Shown in pieces: positions 17,108 to 25,373 of a stretch of DNA of 64,000 bases (positions are counted from its first letter, which is position 1; the number at the start of each line of letters is the position of its first letter). Source of the DNA: Bradyrhizobium erythrophlei (GTDB taxonomy: Bacteria; Pseudomonadota; Alphaproteobacteria; Rhizobiales; Xanthobacteraceae); the NCBI RefSeq assembly GCF_900129505.1, contig NZ_LT670818.1, positions 4,311,001 to 4,375,000 of the forward strand, written 5' to 3'. A program made the translations under genes and the position numbers. The notes under the pieces were generated by a model. That model was not told the origin of the DNA, ran no database searches, and saw nothing but the letters and a program-made list of their open reading frames with translations.

Positions 17108-18355
17108 ATGGCAACGACAGCCACCATCCTCCATGCGGACCTGGATGCTTTCTATGCCTCGGTAGAGCAGCTGATTGACCCTTCGTTGCGCGGCAAACCC
17201 ATCGCCGTCGGGAGTGGGGTTGTGCTTGCCGCTTCTTACGAGGCCAAGGCCTTCGGGGTCCGCGGCGGCATGCCGGGACGGCAAGCGCGCGAGCTCTGTC
17301 CGCAACTCACTTTTGTCAGCGGGCATTTCAAGGAATACCAACGGCTGGGCGACGCCGCCATTAAGGTGATCGGCGACTTCACGCCGCTCGTCGAGCGGAT
17401 TTCCATCGACGAGGCCTTTGCCGATGTTGCGGGCTGCACCCATCTCTTCGGTCCGCCTGACGAAATTGCGAGGGCGATCCGCCAACGCGTGCGGGCGGAG
17501 CTAGGCCTTCCGATCTCGGTCGGTGTAGCGCGCACCAAGCATCTGGCAAAAATTGCCTCGCAAGTGGCCAAGCCCGACGGGCTGGTGGTTGTCGATCCTG
17601 ACACTGAGCTGCAATTTCTTCACCATCTGCCTGTCGAACTGATGTGGGGAGTGGGCTCGGTCACGAAGGCGCGGCTGGCCGAGATCGGCGTGCTGACTAT
17701 CGGACAGCTGGCAAAGATACCAGGATGGTCGCTAGAGCGGTTGCTAGGTTCGGCGGCAGGAGAGAAACTCGCAGCGCTAGCGTGGAATCGCGATCCCCGA
17801 GAAATCAACACTCACCGACGAGCCCAATCCGCAGGAGCGCAGTCGGCGATTGGCAGGAAGCCTGCCGAAGAACGAGTTTTTCGACCGACCCTGTTTCACC
17901 TTGCAGACCGAATCGGCACCCGGCTCCGGGCCAAGTCCAGGCCAGGCCGAACCGTGACGGTCCGCGTTCGCTTCGCCAATCTGAACTCAGTCACTCGCTC
18001 GGTAACGCTCGACGCGCCAATCTCCGCGACCGTGATCCTCGCCGAGCTTGCCGAGGAGTTGGTACGTGCAGTCCTCGCAGAACACGCCAACGAGAAGACC
18101 ATCTCGCTTCTGGCTATCTCTGTGTCGCATCTCGAGGAGCACTGGGATCTGGAGCTGGAACTTCCGCTTGGACTCCAAGACGAACCGCGCCGCCCCGGCA
18201 GCAAAATAGGCATGGCACGTTGGACGGCCGACCGTGCCATCGATAAGATCCGCGATCGCTTCGGATGGGATGCTATTGGATACGGTTCGGTGGCGCTGGG
18301 CATCCCTCGTTCGGTTCCCGACGAGTTTCGAGAACTCGCCGAAAAGGATCTGTGA
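17108..18355 (+). CDS. dinB: DNA polymerase IV (Y-family translesion polymerase)
   Basis: 415 residues from the ATG at 17108, after the LexA-controlled promoter; upstream extension is not family-like. Catalytic acidic residues are visible in HADLDAFYASVEQ (Asp11) and SIDEAFADV (Asp101, Glu102). Later parts include GVARTKHLAKIASQVAKPDG, the helix-hairpin-helix region MWGVGSVTKARLAEIGVLTI, and the little-finger domain. The C-terminus does not end in an obvious beta-clamp motif, which could be internal. The protein bypasses damaged template with low fidelity. Confidence 0.92.
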   Translation: MATTATILHADLDAFYASVEQLIDPSLRGKPIAVGSGVVLAASYEAKAFGVRGGMPGRQARELCPQLTFVSGHFKEYQRLGDAAIKVIGDFTPLVERISIDEAFADVAGCTHLFGPPDEIARAIRQRVRAELGLPISVGVARTKHLAKIASQVAKPDGLVVVDPDTELQFLHHLPVELMWGVGSVTKARLAEIGVLTIGQLAKIPGWSLERLLGSAAGEKLAALAWNRDPREINTHRRAQSAGAQSAIGRKPAEERVFRPTLFHLADRIGTRLRAKSRPGRTVTVRVRFANLNSVTRSVTLDAPISATVILAELAEELVRAVLAEHANEKTISLLAISVSHLEEHWDLELELPLGLQDEPRRPGSKIGMARWTADRAIDKIRDRFGWDAIGYGSVALGIPRSVPDEFRELAEKDL

Positions 18356-18558
18356 ACGTCCACCTGTCACGGAACATACATCGGCAAAATCTGGGCCAGC
18401 GAGCGCGACGTGCGTCCTAGATGCTTAGGCCTGCAACGAGCGCCGTTCTGCCTGAGAACGCCGCAACGAAATCGCAACGAATTGGGTGAAACGACCGTGA
18501 ACAAAACGTGACGGAATGATCTGCTATGACAAGAAAAATCAACAACTTAGAAGATGTT

Positions 18559-18610
18559 CACTGCGTTCGGGACGCAGGGGTCGCAGGTTCGAATCCTGCC
18601 ACTCCGACCA
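18559..18610 (+). other. tRNA-Pro(CGG) 3' fragment, integrase attachment site
   Basis: The sequence holds the anticodon arm CTGCG-TTCGGGA-CGCAG, variable loop, T-arm GCAGG-TTCGAAT-CCTGC and the acceptor end CACTCCG-A-CCA of a Pro(CGG) tRNA. The 5' acceptor strand and D-arm are missing: the bases before 18559 are unrelated and no CGGAGTG is found upstream. This is what site-specific integration into a tRNA 3' end leaves at the distal junction. An integrase fragment starts 9 bases downstream. Confidence 0.8.
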
Positions 18611-18618
18611 TGATTTCA

Positions 18619-18858
18619 TTAGGCTTTTTGCCTTTTTTCCCGAGCATGTTCAAGGTCAACCACCGATTCAACCACCGAAACCCGGTGTTTGGAAGTAATG
18701 GCATTTGCCGCGCCGTTGAGGAAGTCCGGTTGATGGTGGCCATAGGTTCCCAGCAGCATCTCGGCTGACATGCCCAAAAAGCCCGCGGCCTCCCACACGG
18801 GTACGCCGCGCTGCATGAGCCAGGTCGCCGCCGTATGGCGATGCGGCGTCACCTTGCC
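18619..18858 (-). pseudogene. Tyrosine integrase, C-terminal fragment
   Basis: About 80 codons of a tyrosine recombinase: [51 protein letters not shown]. It contains the H-x-R region and the downstream catalytic residues. Compared with the usual [12 protein letters not shown], about three residues are missing right at the catalytic Arg-His-Thr box. No N-terminal part was found upstream. The gene ends against the tRNA-Pro fragment, so it is a relic of an element that integrated there. Confidence 0.7.
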
Positions 18859-18965
18859 ACTCCCCAGCGTCGCATGTGTTCGCAGCGTTCCGGTTCCAAT
18901 TGAGGGAACCCCGCGACTCTCTAGACAGGAAAAACGGCGCAGACTTGTTCGGCCGTTCGAATAGC

Positions 18966-18994
18966 TTGACGGGTGTCATTATCATAATTATGAT
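18966..18994 (+). promoter_or_regulatory. Promoter with a 14-base palindrome over the -10, upstream of MarR
   Basis: TTGACG at 18966, 17 bases, TATGAT at 18989. The palindrome ATCATAATTATGAT (18981-18994) covers the -10, and a second related half (GATCATAATAA) follows at once. Position and AT-rich symmetry are typical of MarR autoregulation, with the MarR start 30 bases downstream. Confidence 0.65.
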
Positions 18995-19024
18995 GATCAT
19001 AATAAGGAACATCTAAGGTGAGCA

Positions 19025-19588
19025 ATGGCGCGCCGCCGCGGTCCAATCACCGCAGATCGCCCGGTTCAGGTCGTCACCTGGAGCGGAGGCGCACCGATCC
19101 GGCGCGTTCCGATTGCGCTGGCCCGCCGCTTCGTACAAATCTGCCTCGCCGTGGCCGCGGAGACCCTGGAAGGCGAGAACTTGACGCCGCTGCAGTTCGC
19201 TGTCCTTGCCAATCTCAACGACGAAGCGGACGTCGATCAAAACAGCCTCGCAGCCCGCCTCGGCGTCGATCGCAACAGCGCAAGCGTTCTGGTCGAGCAA
19301 CTTGAAAAGCGAGGTCTGATCGATCGCCGGATCAACGGCGCCGACCGGCGTGCCCGCTTATTGCGGCTGACCCGGATCGGAAACGAACTGCACGAGCGGC
19401 TGCGCCCTGCGATGCGAGCCGGTCAGCGCCGGATCCTCGCACCATTGGCGCCTAACGAGCGCGAGCGCTTCCTCGATCAGCTCGTCCAGATCATCAAGGC
19501 GAATGAATCCTACGCCCGACCAGGCGCGGCGCGTCGGAAGCGCGGCGCGACGATTTCAGCCGCGGAGATGCCATCCAGCAACGCGTGA
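19025..19588 (+). CDS. MarR-family transcriptional regulator
   Basis: 187 residues. The winged-helix core reads LTPLQFAVLANLNDEADVDQ, LAARLGVDRNSASVLVEQLE, RGLIDRRINGADRRARLLRL. An atypical N-terminal leader (MARRRGPITADRPVQVV) and basic tail flank it. An AT-rich palindrome over its own promoter suggests autoregulation. The Rieske oxygenase gene starts 33 bases after its stop, so the regulator probably senses the aromatic substrate and controls the cassette MarR - Rieske oxygenase - Bug receptor. Confidence 0.87.
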   Translation: MARRRGPITADRPVQVVTWSGGAPIRRVPIALARRFVQICLAVAAETLEGENLTPLQFAVLANLNDEADVDQNSLAARLGVDRNSASVLVEQLEKRGLIDRRINGADRRARLLRLTRIGNELHERLRPAMRAGQRRILAPLAPNERERFLDQLVQIIKANESYARPGAARRKRGATISAAEMPSSNA

Positions 19589-19620
19589 GGATGCTCCAGC
19601 GGATGCAGCAGGAGGACGCG

Positions 19621-20949
19621 ATGACAACGACACTTGAAGGCACCGAGCTGACCCGGGTTGGTCCCGCGGCCACGATGGGCGAGTTGATGCGGCAATATTG
19701 GATTCCGGCCTGCTTGTCCTCGGAACTCGCGCGCGACGGCGCGCCGCTTCGCCTGATGTTGCTCGGAGAGAAGCTGATCGCGTTCCGCGACAGCGCAGGG
19801 CGCGTTGGCGTGATGGATCACCGCTGTCCGCACCGCTGCGCCTCCCTGTTCCTCGGACGTAACGAGGAGCATGGCTTGCGCTGCGTCTATCATGGCTGGA
19901 AGTTCGACACCGAGGGCAACTGCGTCGATATGCCGAGCGTGCCACCGTCACAGGATTTCAAGCAGAAGGTGAGAGCGAAGGCCTACAGGGTGATCGAACG
20001 CGCCGGGCTGGTGTGGGCCTATATGGGCGCGCAGGCGAAGGCGCCGCCGATGCCGGCGCTGGAAACGCTACTGGTGCCCGAAGCCGAGATCGGCGTGACG
20101 TGCATCCAGCGCGACTGCAATTATTTGCAGGCGCTCGAAGGCGACATCGATACCTCGCATTTCGGCTTCCTGCATGCCGGCCACATCGACCCCGACGAGC
20201 TGCCCGAGGATCACCCGATCCGCCACGCGGTCACGAACCGCGCGCCCGAGTACCATGTCGCCGACAGCCCGTGGGGAACGCAGTACGCCGCCTATCGTCC
20301 CGCCGGGCCGGGCCGCGTCTATTGGCGTTTCGCGAACTTTCTATTCCCATTTTGGACCCAGCAGCCGCAGGGCGAATTTGGAAGGCTGGTCCATGCGCGG
20401 GCCTGGGTGCCGCTCGATGACCACCACACGATGTTCTATTATCTGTGGTGGAAGCACGGCTCGGCCTTGCCGGCGCAGCCGCGCCCGCTGTTCAAGGGCC
20501 TCAAGCCGCTCGGCGGCGCGCGGCCCGATCTCGAATTTCTGCCCGACACCACCGACTGGCTTGGCCGCTGGCGGCTCGCAGCCAACGAGAGCAACGACTG
20601 GCGCATCGACCGCGACGCCCAGCGGACCAACGCGATCTACAGCGGCATTGACAACATCCATCTGCAGGACCAGGCGGTCACCGAAAGCATGGGCGCGATC
20701 ACCCAGCACGACTTCGAGCATCTTGCACCCTCGGACCAGATGGTCACGCGTACGCGCCGCCGCCTGCTGCTCGCGGCGCGCGCGCTGCGCGAAAGCGGCG
20801 CCATGCCGCCCGGCGTCGAGGACGCAGACGTGTTTCGGGGTGCGCGCAGCGGCTATTTCACCAGCGAAGACCAGAGCCCCTGGCAGGAAATCTATGCCAA
20901 AGAGCTCGCCGCCGCGGTGCGCCCGCAGGTGCCGCGTCAGGCCGCTTAA
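19621..20949 (+). CDS. Rieske non-haem iron oxygenase, phthalate 4,5-dioxygenase-like large subunit
   Basis: 442 residues from the ATG at 19621, which has a strong AGGAGGA ribosome site. Rieske 2Fe-2S ligands are Cys69, His71, Cys88 and His91 (CPHRCASLF and CVYHGWKFD). The mononuclear iron site is Asp177-x2-His180-x4-His185 in DIDTSHFGFLHAGH, with an Asn nearby. The protein belongs to the alpha-only group that includes phthalate and vanillate oxygenases and O- or N-demethylases. No reductase gene is adjacent, so electrons must come from an unlinked reductase. Substrate unknown, probably an aromatic acid or methoxylated compound. Confidence 0.85.
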   Translation: MTTTLEGTELTRVGPAATMGELMRQYWIPACLSSELARDGAPLRLMLLGEKLIAFRDSAGRVGVMDHRCPHRCASLFLGRNEEHGLRCVYHGWKFDTEGNCVDMPSVPPSQDFKQKVRAKAYRVIERAGLVWAYMGAQAKAPPMPALETLLVPEAEIGVTCIQRDCNYLQALEGDIDTSHFGFLHAGHIDPDELPEDHPIRHAVTNRAPEYHVADSPWGTQYAAYRPAGPGRVYWRFANFLFPFWTQQPQGEFGRLVHARAWVPLDDHHTMFYYLWWKHGSALPAQPRPLFKGLKPLGGARPDLEFLPDTTDWLGRWRLAANESNDWRIDRDAQRTNAIYSGIDNIHLQDQAVTESMGAITQHDFEHLAPSDQMVTRTRRRLLLAARALRESGAMPPGVEDADVFRGARSGYFTSEDQSPWQEIYAKELAAAVRPQVPRQAA

Positions 20950-20973
20950 GTACTCGGGCGACAGGAGGTCGCT

Positions 20974-21963
20974 ATGAAGCTTCCGCGCCGTCGCTTTCTG
21001 CAGTGGGCAGGAGCTGCTGCCGCACTTTCGACGCACTCGAAAAGTGCAAACGCGCAAATCTTTCCGGCGCGGCCGATCACGATTGTCGTTCCGTTCGCGG
21101 CGGGCGGGCCGATTGACGCGCTGGTGCGGGTCACGGCGGAATCGATGCGGGGAACGCTCGGCCAACCACTCATCATCGAAAATGTAAGTGGTGCGGCCGG
21201 CAACATCGGCGTCGGCCGGGTCGCCCGCGCGGCGCCCGACGGCTACACACTCGTCACCGGATTCTGGGGCACGCATGTTGTGAATGGCGCGATCTACGCG
21301 CTGCCCTATGACGTCGTGAATGATTTCGAACCCATCCTTTTGATGTCGCGAAACGCGCAAATTATCGTCGCCCGGAAAACCATGCCGGCAAATGACCTCA
21401 AGCGTCTCATCGACTGGTTGAAGGCCAATCCGGACGTGGCGGCGGCCGGGACCTCGGGCGCGGGCAGCCCGCAGCATGTCTTTGGCGTGTTTTTCCAACA
21501 TGCCACCGGCACGCATTTCCGGTTCGTGCCCTACCGGGGCGCTGCTCCGACGATGCAGGACTTGGTAAGCGGACAGATCGACCTGGTGTTCGCCGACCAG
21601 ACCACCTCCCTGCCGCAGGTTCGCACCGGCAATATCAAGGCCTATGCGGTAACAGGCAACAGCCCCTTGGCGGCAGCCCCGGACATTCCAACGGTGGACG
21701 AGGCCGGATTACCCGGGTTCTACTGTTCTGTCTGGAGTGCGCTGTTTGCCCCCAAGGGCACACCGAAGGATATCATCGCCAAGCTCAACGCCGCCGCCGT
21801 GGGTGCGCTCGCCGGAACTGCGGTACGCGAGCGGCTGGCCGAGCTCGGACAGCAGATCGTGCCGCGCGAAGAGCAAACACCCGAGGCGCTCGCCGCCCTG
21901 CAACGGGCCGAGATCGAAAAATGGTGGCCGATCATCAGGGCGGCCGGCATCAGGGCCGATTAA
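20974..21963 (+). CDS. Bug/TctC-family periplasmic solute receptor with Tat-type signal
   Basis: 329 residues. The N-terminus MKLPRRRFLQWAGAAAA is a twin-arginine-like signal, cleaved near SANAQ. The Bug fold follows: FPARPITIVVPFAAGGPIDA, NVSGAAGNIGVGRVARAAPD, DFEPILLMSR, FVPYRGAAPTMQDLVSGQID, PDIPTVDEAGLPGF. Bug receptors bind carboxylates, often aromatic, for TTT transporters or sensing. No TctA or TctB genes are present, as is common. It lies 24 bases after the oxygenase and probably captures its substrate. Confidence 0.87.
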   Translation: MKLPRRRFLQWAGAAAALSTHSKSANAQIFPARPITIVVPFAAGGPIDALVRVTAESMRGTLGQPLIIENVSGAAGNIGVGRVARAAPDGYTLVTGFWGTHVVNGAIYALPYDVVNDFEPILLMSRNAQIIVARKTMPANDLKRLIDWLKANPDVAAAGTSGAGSPQHVFGVFFQHATGTHFRFVPYRGAAPTMQDLVSGQIDLVFADQTTSLPQVRTGNIKAYAVTGNSPLAAAPDIPTVDEAGLPGFYCSVWSALFAPKGTPKDIIAKLNAAAVGALAGTAVRERLAELGQQIVPREEQTPEALAALQRAEIEKWWPIIRAAGIRAD

Positions 21964-22052
21964 GCGCGCTCGCTGCGACGAACGGCCGCGCGCCCGACGC
22001 CGCGTCGCGTGCGGAAACGGCTGTCTTTGGCATTCCCGAGTTTCGTACGGAA

Positions 22053-22104
22053 TGGCGCACTCGACACGATTTGAACGTCTGACCTTTGCCTTCGTAGGGC
22101 AACA
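22053..22104 (-). other. Degenerate tRNA-Arg 3' fragment
   Basis: Read on the minus strand, the sequence runs GTTGCCCTACGAAGGCAAAG, GTCAGACG, TTCAAAT, CGTGTC and ends GTGCGCCA. This matches the anticodon arm, T-arm and CCA end of an alphaproteobacterial tRNA-Arg(CCG) with a few changes (anticodon loop CTACGAA, T-loop TTCAAAT). No 5' half is present. It looks like a second worn attachment site. Confidence 0.6.
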
Positions 22105-22249
22105 CCAAGCGACCGCCTGAAATAGCAATTTGAGATGGCTGAGGTCTTGCTCATCAGGATTTGGTTTCAGGTCCGAGGCCTGCGTAGCCAATCAAGAATC
22201 GAGATTGGACATATGTCGTGGCTGATCCATCTTTTGAATAGGAGCCATT

Positions 22250-22524
22250 GAGCCGCATTTCTACGCCAACTTCCTCAGGGTGATGGGCCTCGACGGTAAA
22301 AATCTTCCAGACCTGAGCGACCGCACGGCATGGTCCGCGATGCGCGAACGTTTTTGCGCAAATCTTCGCGATGCGGACGCGGGATGAATGGGTGGCGGTT
22401 GCCGCGGGGCGCGACGCCTGCCTTGCGCCGGTATTAACGATCGACGAGGCGCCCGAGCACCCGCAGATGCGCGCTCGTGACGTCTATGCCAATTTCGATG
22501 GCTTTCGGCATCCGAGTCCGGCGC
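22250..22524 (+). pseudogene. CaiB/BaiF (alpha-methylacyl-CoA racemase-like) C-terminal remnant
   Basis: Codons from [34 protein letters not shown] and, after a +1 shift in the T-run near 22350, [40 protein letters not shown] match the C-terminal third of alpha-methylacyl-CoA racemase-type proteins. There is no N-terminal part, and the frame breaks off at about 22524 where an integrase fragment on the opposite strand begins. It is not related in position to the intact CoA-transferase at 3983. Confidence 0.65.
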
Positions 22525-22659
22525 CGCCTCGACCGACATCCCTGGAAACCCAGCGGCTTTCCACGGATCTGCGCCACGCTGTATCAGCCAGATCGCATCC
22601 GTGTGCCTTAAAGTGTGCGGCGTAACGTTGCCCGCTTCGGTTGACAGCTTGCGGTCCAA
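22525..22659 (-). pseudogene. Second tyrosine-integrase C-terminal fragment
   Basis: About 45 codons: [35 protein letters not shown]. It is clearly related to the fragment at 18619 but keeps the full TPHTLRHT box, so the two derive from different elements. It abuts the CoA-transferase remnant with no gap, which marks a recombination joint. Confidence 0.65.
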
Positions 22660-23029
22660 ACCAGATTGAGGAGAGCCCGCTTGATGTAAATCGCCTCGGG
22701 ATGAGCGTGATAGATTGTCGGTGCATCGGCGACGTCGATGTCTTCAATGCCGCGGACGCGACGGGGGCGGTACTTTCGAGGTAATATACTTCACGAGGCG
22801 TCTTCGGCGGCTTTCGCTCAGCCTCGCTCGCAAAGAATCCTGTGGCAACCTCGCTGTCTCCGTCGCGGACGGTCCAGATCCGATCGCGGTGAACTGGCTG
22901 GCATTCGTTGTGATGAAGCTCGCGAAAGCTGCCGCTCGTGAGGACCAACGAATCGGCCTAAATACGCTGCGTTATGATCTGTTGGGTCAGACTGGCCGGT
23001 TTCGACCCTTGCCGTCACATCGGCTATGA
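22660..23029. other. Intergenic stretch, no supported gene
   Basis: 370 bases between integrase debris and the first SDR gene. Open frames exist on both strands but none has a recognisable family, a good ribosome site or conserved-looking composition. It is probably decayed island sequence. Confidence 0.4.
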
Positions 23030-23794
23030 TTAGGCCCAGCCGCCATCGACGATGTAGTTCTGATTGGTGCAGGCGCCGCTGTCGTCGGCCGCGAAGAAGA
23101 GGACGACGCGGGCGATTTCGTCCGGCATGAGCTTGCGCTTTAGGCATTGGCGCTGCATGAGTTCGGCCTCACCCTCGGGCGTCAACCAAAGATCGTGCTG
23201 CCGCTGGGTCATGATCCATCCGGGCAGGATGGAATTGACCCGCACGTTGTTCGGCCCAAGATCGCGGGCGAGCGCACGGGTTAGGCCCTGAACCGCGGAC
23301 TTGGCGGTGGTGTAGCAGGGCATGTTGCCCTGACCGATCACCCAGCTCACCGAACCCATGTTGACGATCGAACCGCCCCCTGCCTGGATCATGTCCGGCG
23401 CAACCGCCTGGGCACTAAAGAACTGATGCTTCAGGTTGATGGCGATCCGCTCGTCCCAGTATTCCGGCGTGACGTCCTCGATCGCGTGACGGTCGTCGCG
23501 GGCCGCGTTATTGACCAGGATGGTGATCGGCCCGAACGCCTCGCGGACGCCGGCGATCGCGCGTCTCAAGGCGCCGATGTCGCGCAGATCGGCGTGCTCG
23601 AAGTGCACGCTGGCATGCGCCGGCTGGCTGGCCAGTAACTGCTTTGAGGCCTTCAGATCGATGTCGAGGAAACCGACCCGCGAGCCTTGGCCGACGAACT
23701 GGCGAACGATGGCTTCGCCGATGCCGGAACCACCGCCGGTCACCAATACAGTCCGGTCCTTGAGGCTTGGATAGATGGCGCCCTGCATTGGCAT
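23030..23794 (-). CDS. SDR-family dehydrogenase, sugar-cluster paralogue 1
   Basis: 254 residues from the ATG at 23794 (MPMQGAIYPSLKDRTVLVTG), 19 bases after a GAGAGA-like site; the upstream open frame overlaps the ROK gene and is not SDR-like. Cofactor loop TGGGSGIGEAIV, NNAARDD, Ser in MGSVSWVIGQ, and the catalytic Tyr-x3-Lys in CYTTAKSAV. The closing LPGWIMTQRQ...VDGGWA is typical of sugar or polyol dehydrogenases. A close paralogue lies at 34963 at the other side of the twin sugar transporters, so both probably act on the imported carbohydrate. Confidence 0.87.
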   Translation of the reverse strand: MPMQGAIYPSLKDRTVLVTGGGSGIGEAIVRQFVGQGSRVGFLDIDLKASKQLLASQPAHASVHFEHADLRDIGALRRAIAGVREAFGPITILVNNAARDDRHAIEDVTPEYWDERIAINLKHQFFSAQAVAPDMIQAGGGSIVNMGSVSWVIGQGNMPCYTTAKSAVQGLTRALARDLGPNNVRVNSILPGWIMTQRQHDLWLTPEGEAELMQRQCLKRKLMPDEIARVVLFFAADDSGACTNQNYIVDGGWA

Positions 23795-23865
23795 TCTCTC
23801 AGTTTGTGCCTGAACGGCGTTGGTTGCGATGCTGCGGCTCAAACAAAAGCCGCCGCTCTCGGTGT

Positions 23866-25128
23866 TCACTCGGTCGCTTCCATCTGGTTTCGGTCCACGA
23901 CCCGCAGCGTCCGCCGCACCATGCCGTCGACAATGGCCGCCGACTCGCTTGGACGCAGATAGATCGCCGTGGACTTGAGCAGCCATGGCAACACCGCTTG
24001 CTCGAGCCGCGCCTCATAGGCGCGCCGCATCATGTCAAATGCCATCAGGCCGGGGCCCGCCAGGATTACATGGTGTGGGCGCAGCACCGAGATCGTTGCG
24101 GCAACAGCCTCTGCAAGCGCGCGGCCTGCCTGCTGGAACAGGTGCTCGAGGCGGGGATCGCCGCGCAGTGCGCGCTCGCGCAGCAGAGCCATCTGCGCCT
24201 CGGACGGCTGCTGCGAGTCGGCCGGCGGCAGGTCGAGAAAGGTGCGGGCGTCGCGGTAGAGCGCGTAGTCGGCAAGATAGGCCTCGATGCAGCCGCGCTG
24301 GCCGCAGCGGCATTGCGGACCATCCGGCGCCAACTTGACATGGCCGATCTCGCTGCCCGCGCCCCAGCGCGCTTCACCGTCGACGACGACGCCCATCCCG
24401 ATGCCGTGACCGACCATGATCGTGGCTGAGAGGCCCTGCGCCAATGCCGGTTCAGCGGCTGTGAGGGCGAGTGCAACTGCGACGGCGTCGTTCGCTATCA
24501 CGACCTCGACCCCGAACGCCTGACGCGTCGGCGTCGCCAGATCGACGTCGGTGATCGACAGCGCCGGACTCCACAGCGTCCAGCCGGTGTCGGCGTTCAC
24601 GATGCCTTGCAGCGCAATCCCGATTCCCAACAGCTGACGGCGCGGCGTCGCCGTCGCATCGAGCATCGCATTGATCTGAGCGATCACGAGATCGCACAGC
24701 GCGCCTGCATCGAGAGCGCGCGTCGGGAGCGCAAGTCGCGACTGCGCCAAGCCGGAGCCCCTGAAATCCGCGATCAGCGTCTCAATCAGGTTCATGCGTA
24801 CAGAGACTGCGATGATGCGCCCAAACTCCGGGTTCAGGGTCAGCAGCACGGCCGGTCGGCCACGGCGACGGCTATTCAACCCGTCCGCATCCTCTTCGTC
24901 GGTATCGTCGGACCACGAGGTTGCCGCGGTCTCGGTCTCGCACAGCAGCTCGTCCGCTATCAGTCTCGACGTCAGGCCCGAAATGGCGGGGAAGCTTAGC
25001 CCTGTACTGCGGGCAAGCTCCACGCGCGGCAACGGCCCCTGACGTCGTAGGACTTCGACGAGGCGGCCGCGGTTTGATCCGCGGGCCATGTTCGAGACAC
25101 GTCTGGGCGGCTCAGCCTGGTCAATCAT
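23866..25128 (-). CDS. ROK-family transcriptional repressor (NagC/XylR type)
   Basis: 420 residues. An N-terminal winged helix (VLRRQGPLPRVELARSTGLS, FPAISGLTSRL) precedes the ROK sugar-kinase-like domain, with IVGH-like TIMVGHGIGMGVVVDGEARW, GSEIGHVKLAPDGPQ and the zinc motif CRCGQRGCIEAY. AGAGG lies 5 bases before the ATG. It is divergent from the sugar transporter at 25374, and an inverted repeat sits 10 bases upstream of its start. It should repress the transporter and release on sugar binding. Its 3' end overlaps the open region upstream of the SDR gene but not the SDR start chosen here. Confidence 0.88.
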   Translation of the reverse strand: MIDQAEPPRRVSNMARGSNRGRLVEVLRRQGPLPRVELARSTGLSFPAISGLTSRLIADELLCETETAATSWSDDTDEEDADGLNSRRRGRPAVLLTLNPEFGRIIAVSVRMNLIETLIADFRGSGLAQSRLALPTRALDAGALCDLVIAQINAMLDATATPRRQLLGIGIALQGIVNADTGWTLWSPALSITDVDLATPTRQAFGVEVVIANDAVAVALALTAAEPALAQGLSATIMVGHGIGMGVVVDGEARWGAGSEIGHVKLAPDGPQCRCGQRGCIEAYLADYALYRDARTFLDLPPADSQQPSEAQMALLRERALRGDPRLEHLFQQAGRALAEAVAATISVLRPHHVILAGPGLMAFDMMRRAYEARLEQAVLPWLLKSTAIYLRPSESAAIVDGMVRRTLRVVDRNQMEATE

Positions 25129-25137
25129 GTTGCCTCT

Positions 25138-25159
25138 TTAATTTTATGAGTGAAATTAA
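25138..25159. promoter_or_regulatory. Probable ROK operator
   Basis: TTAATTT-N8-AAATTAA, perfect 7-base arms, lies immediately upstream of the ROK start in the 245-base divergent gap. AT-rich symmetric sites of this size are usual for NagC/XylR-type regulators. A second AT-rich block (ATAAATAAAATAA) lies near 25309 closer to the transporter. Confidence 0.5.
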
Positions 25160-25373
25160 TAGACGCATGTGACGGTAGTGTGATCGAAAAAGCACAGTCG
25201 AAGACCGTTTGTGGTGGGCCATATTTACTATCATTGTACCTTGTGTACTATCTAGGCTTGAAAAAGGGGTAAGTACATCCTGAATCGGATGCGACATTTC
25301 TTCGCTACATAAATAAAATAACGGCGCAAAAGCGCTGTGAAGCCCACATGCGGGCTGACCAAGGGAGGTATAC

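Noticed and set aside
18558..18743. Minus-strand open frame ending VAGFEPATPASRTQ
   Set aside because: This peptide is the well-known artefact of translating a tRNA gene backwards; here it reads the tRNA-Pro fragment.
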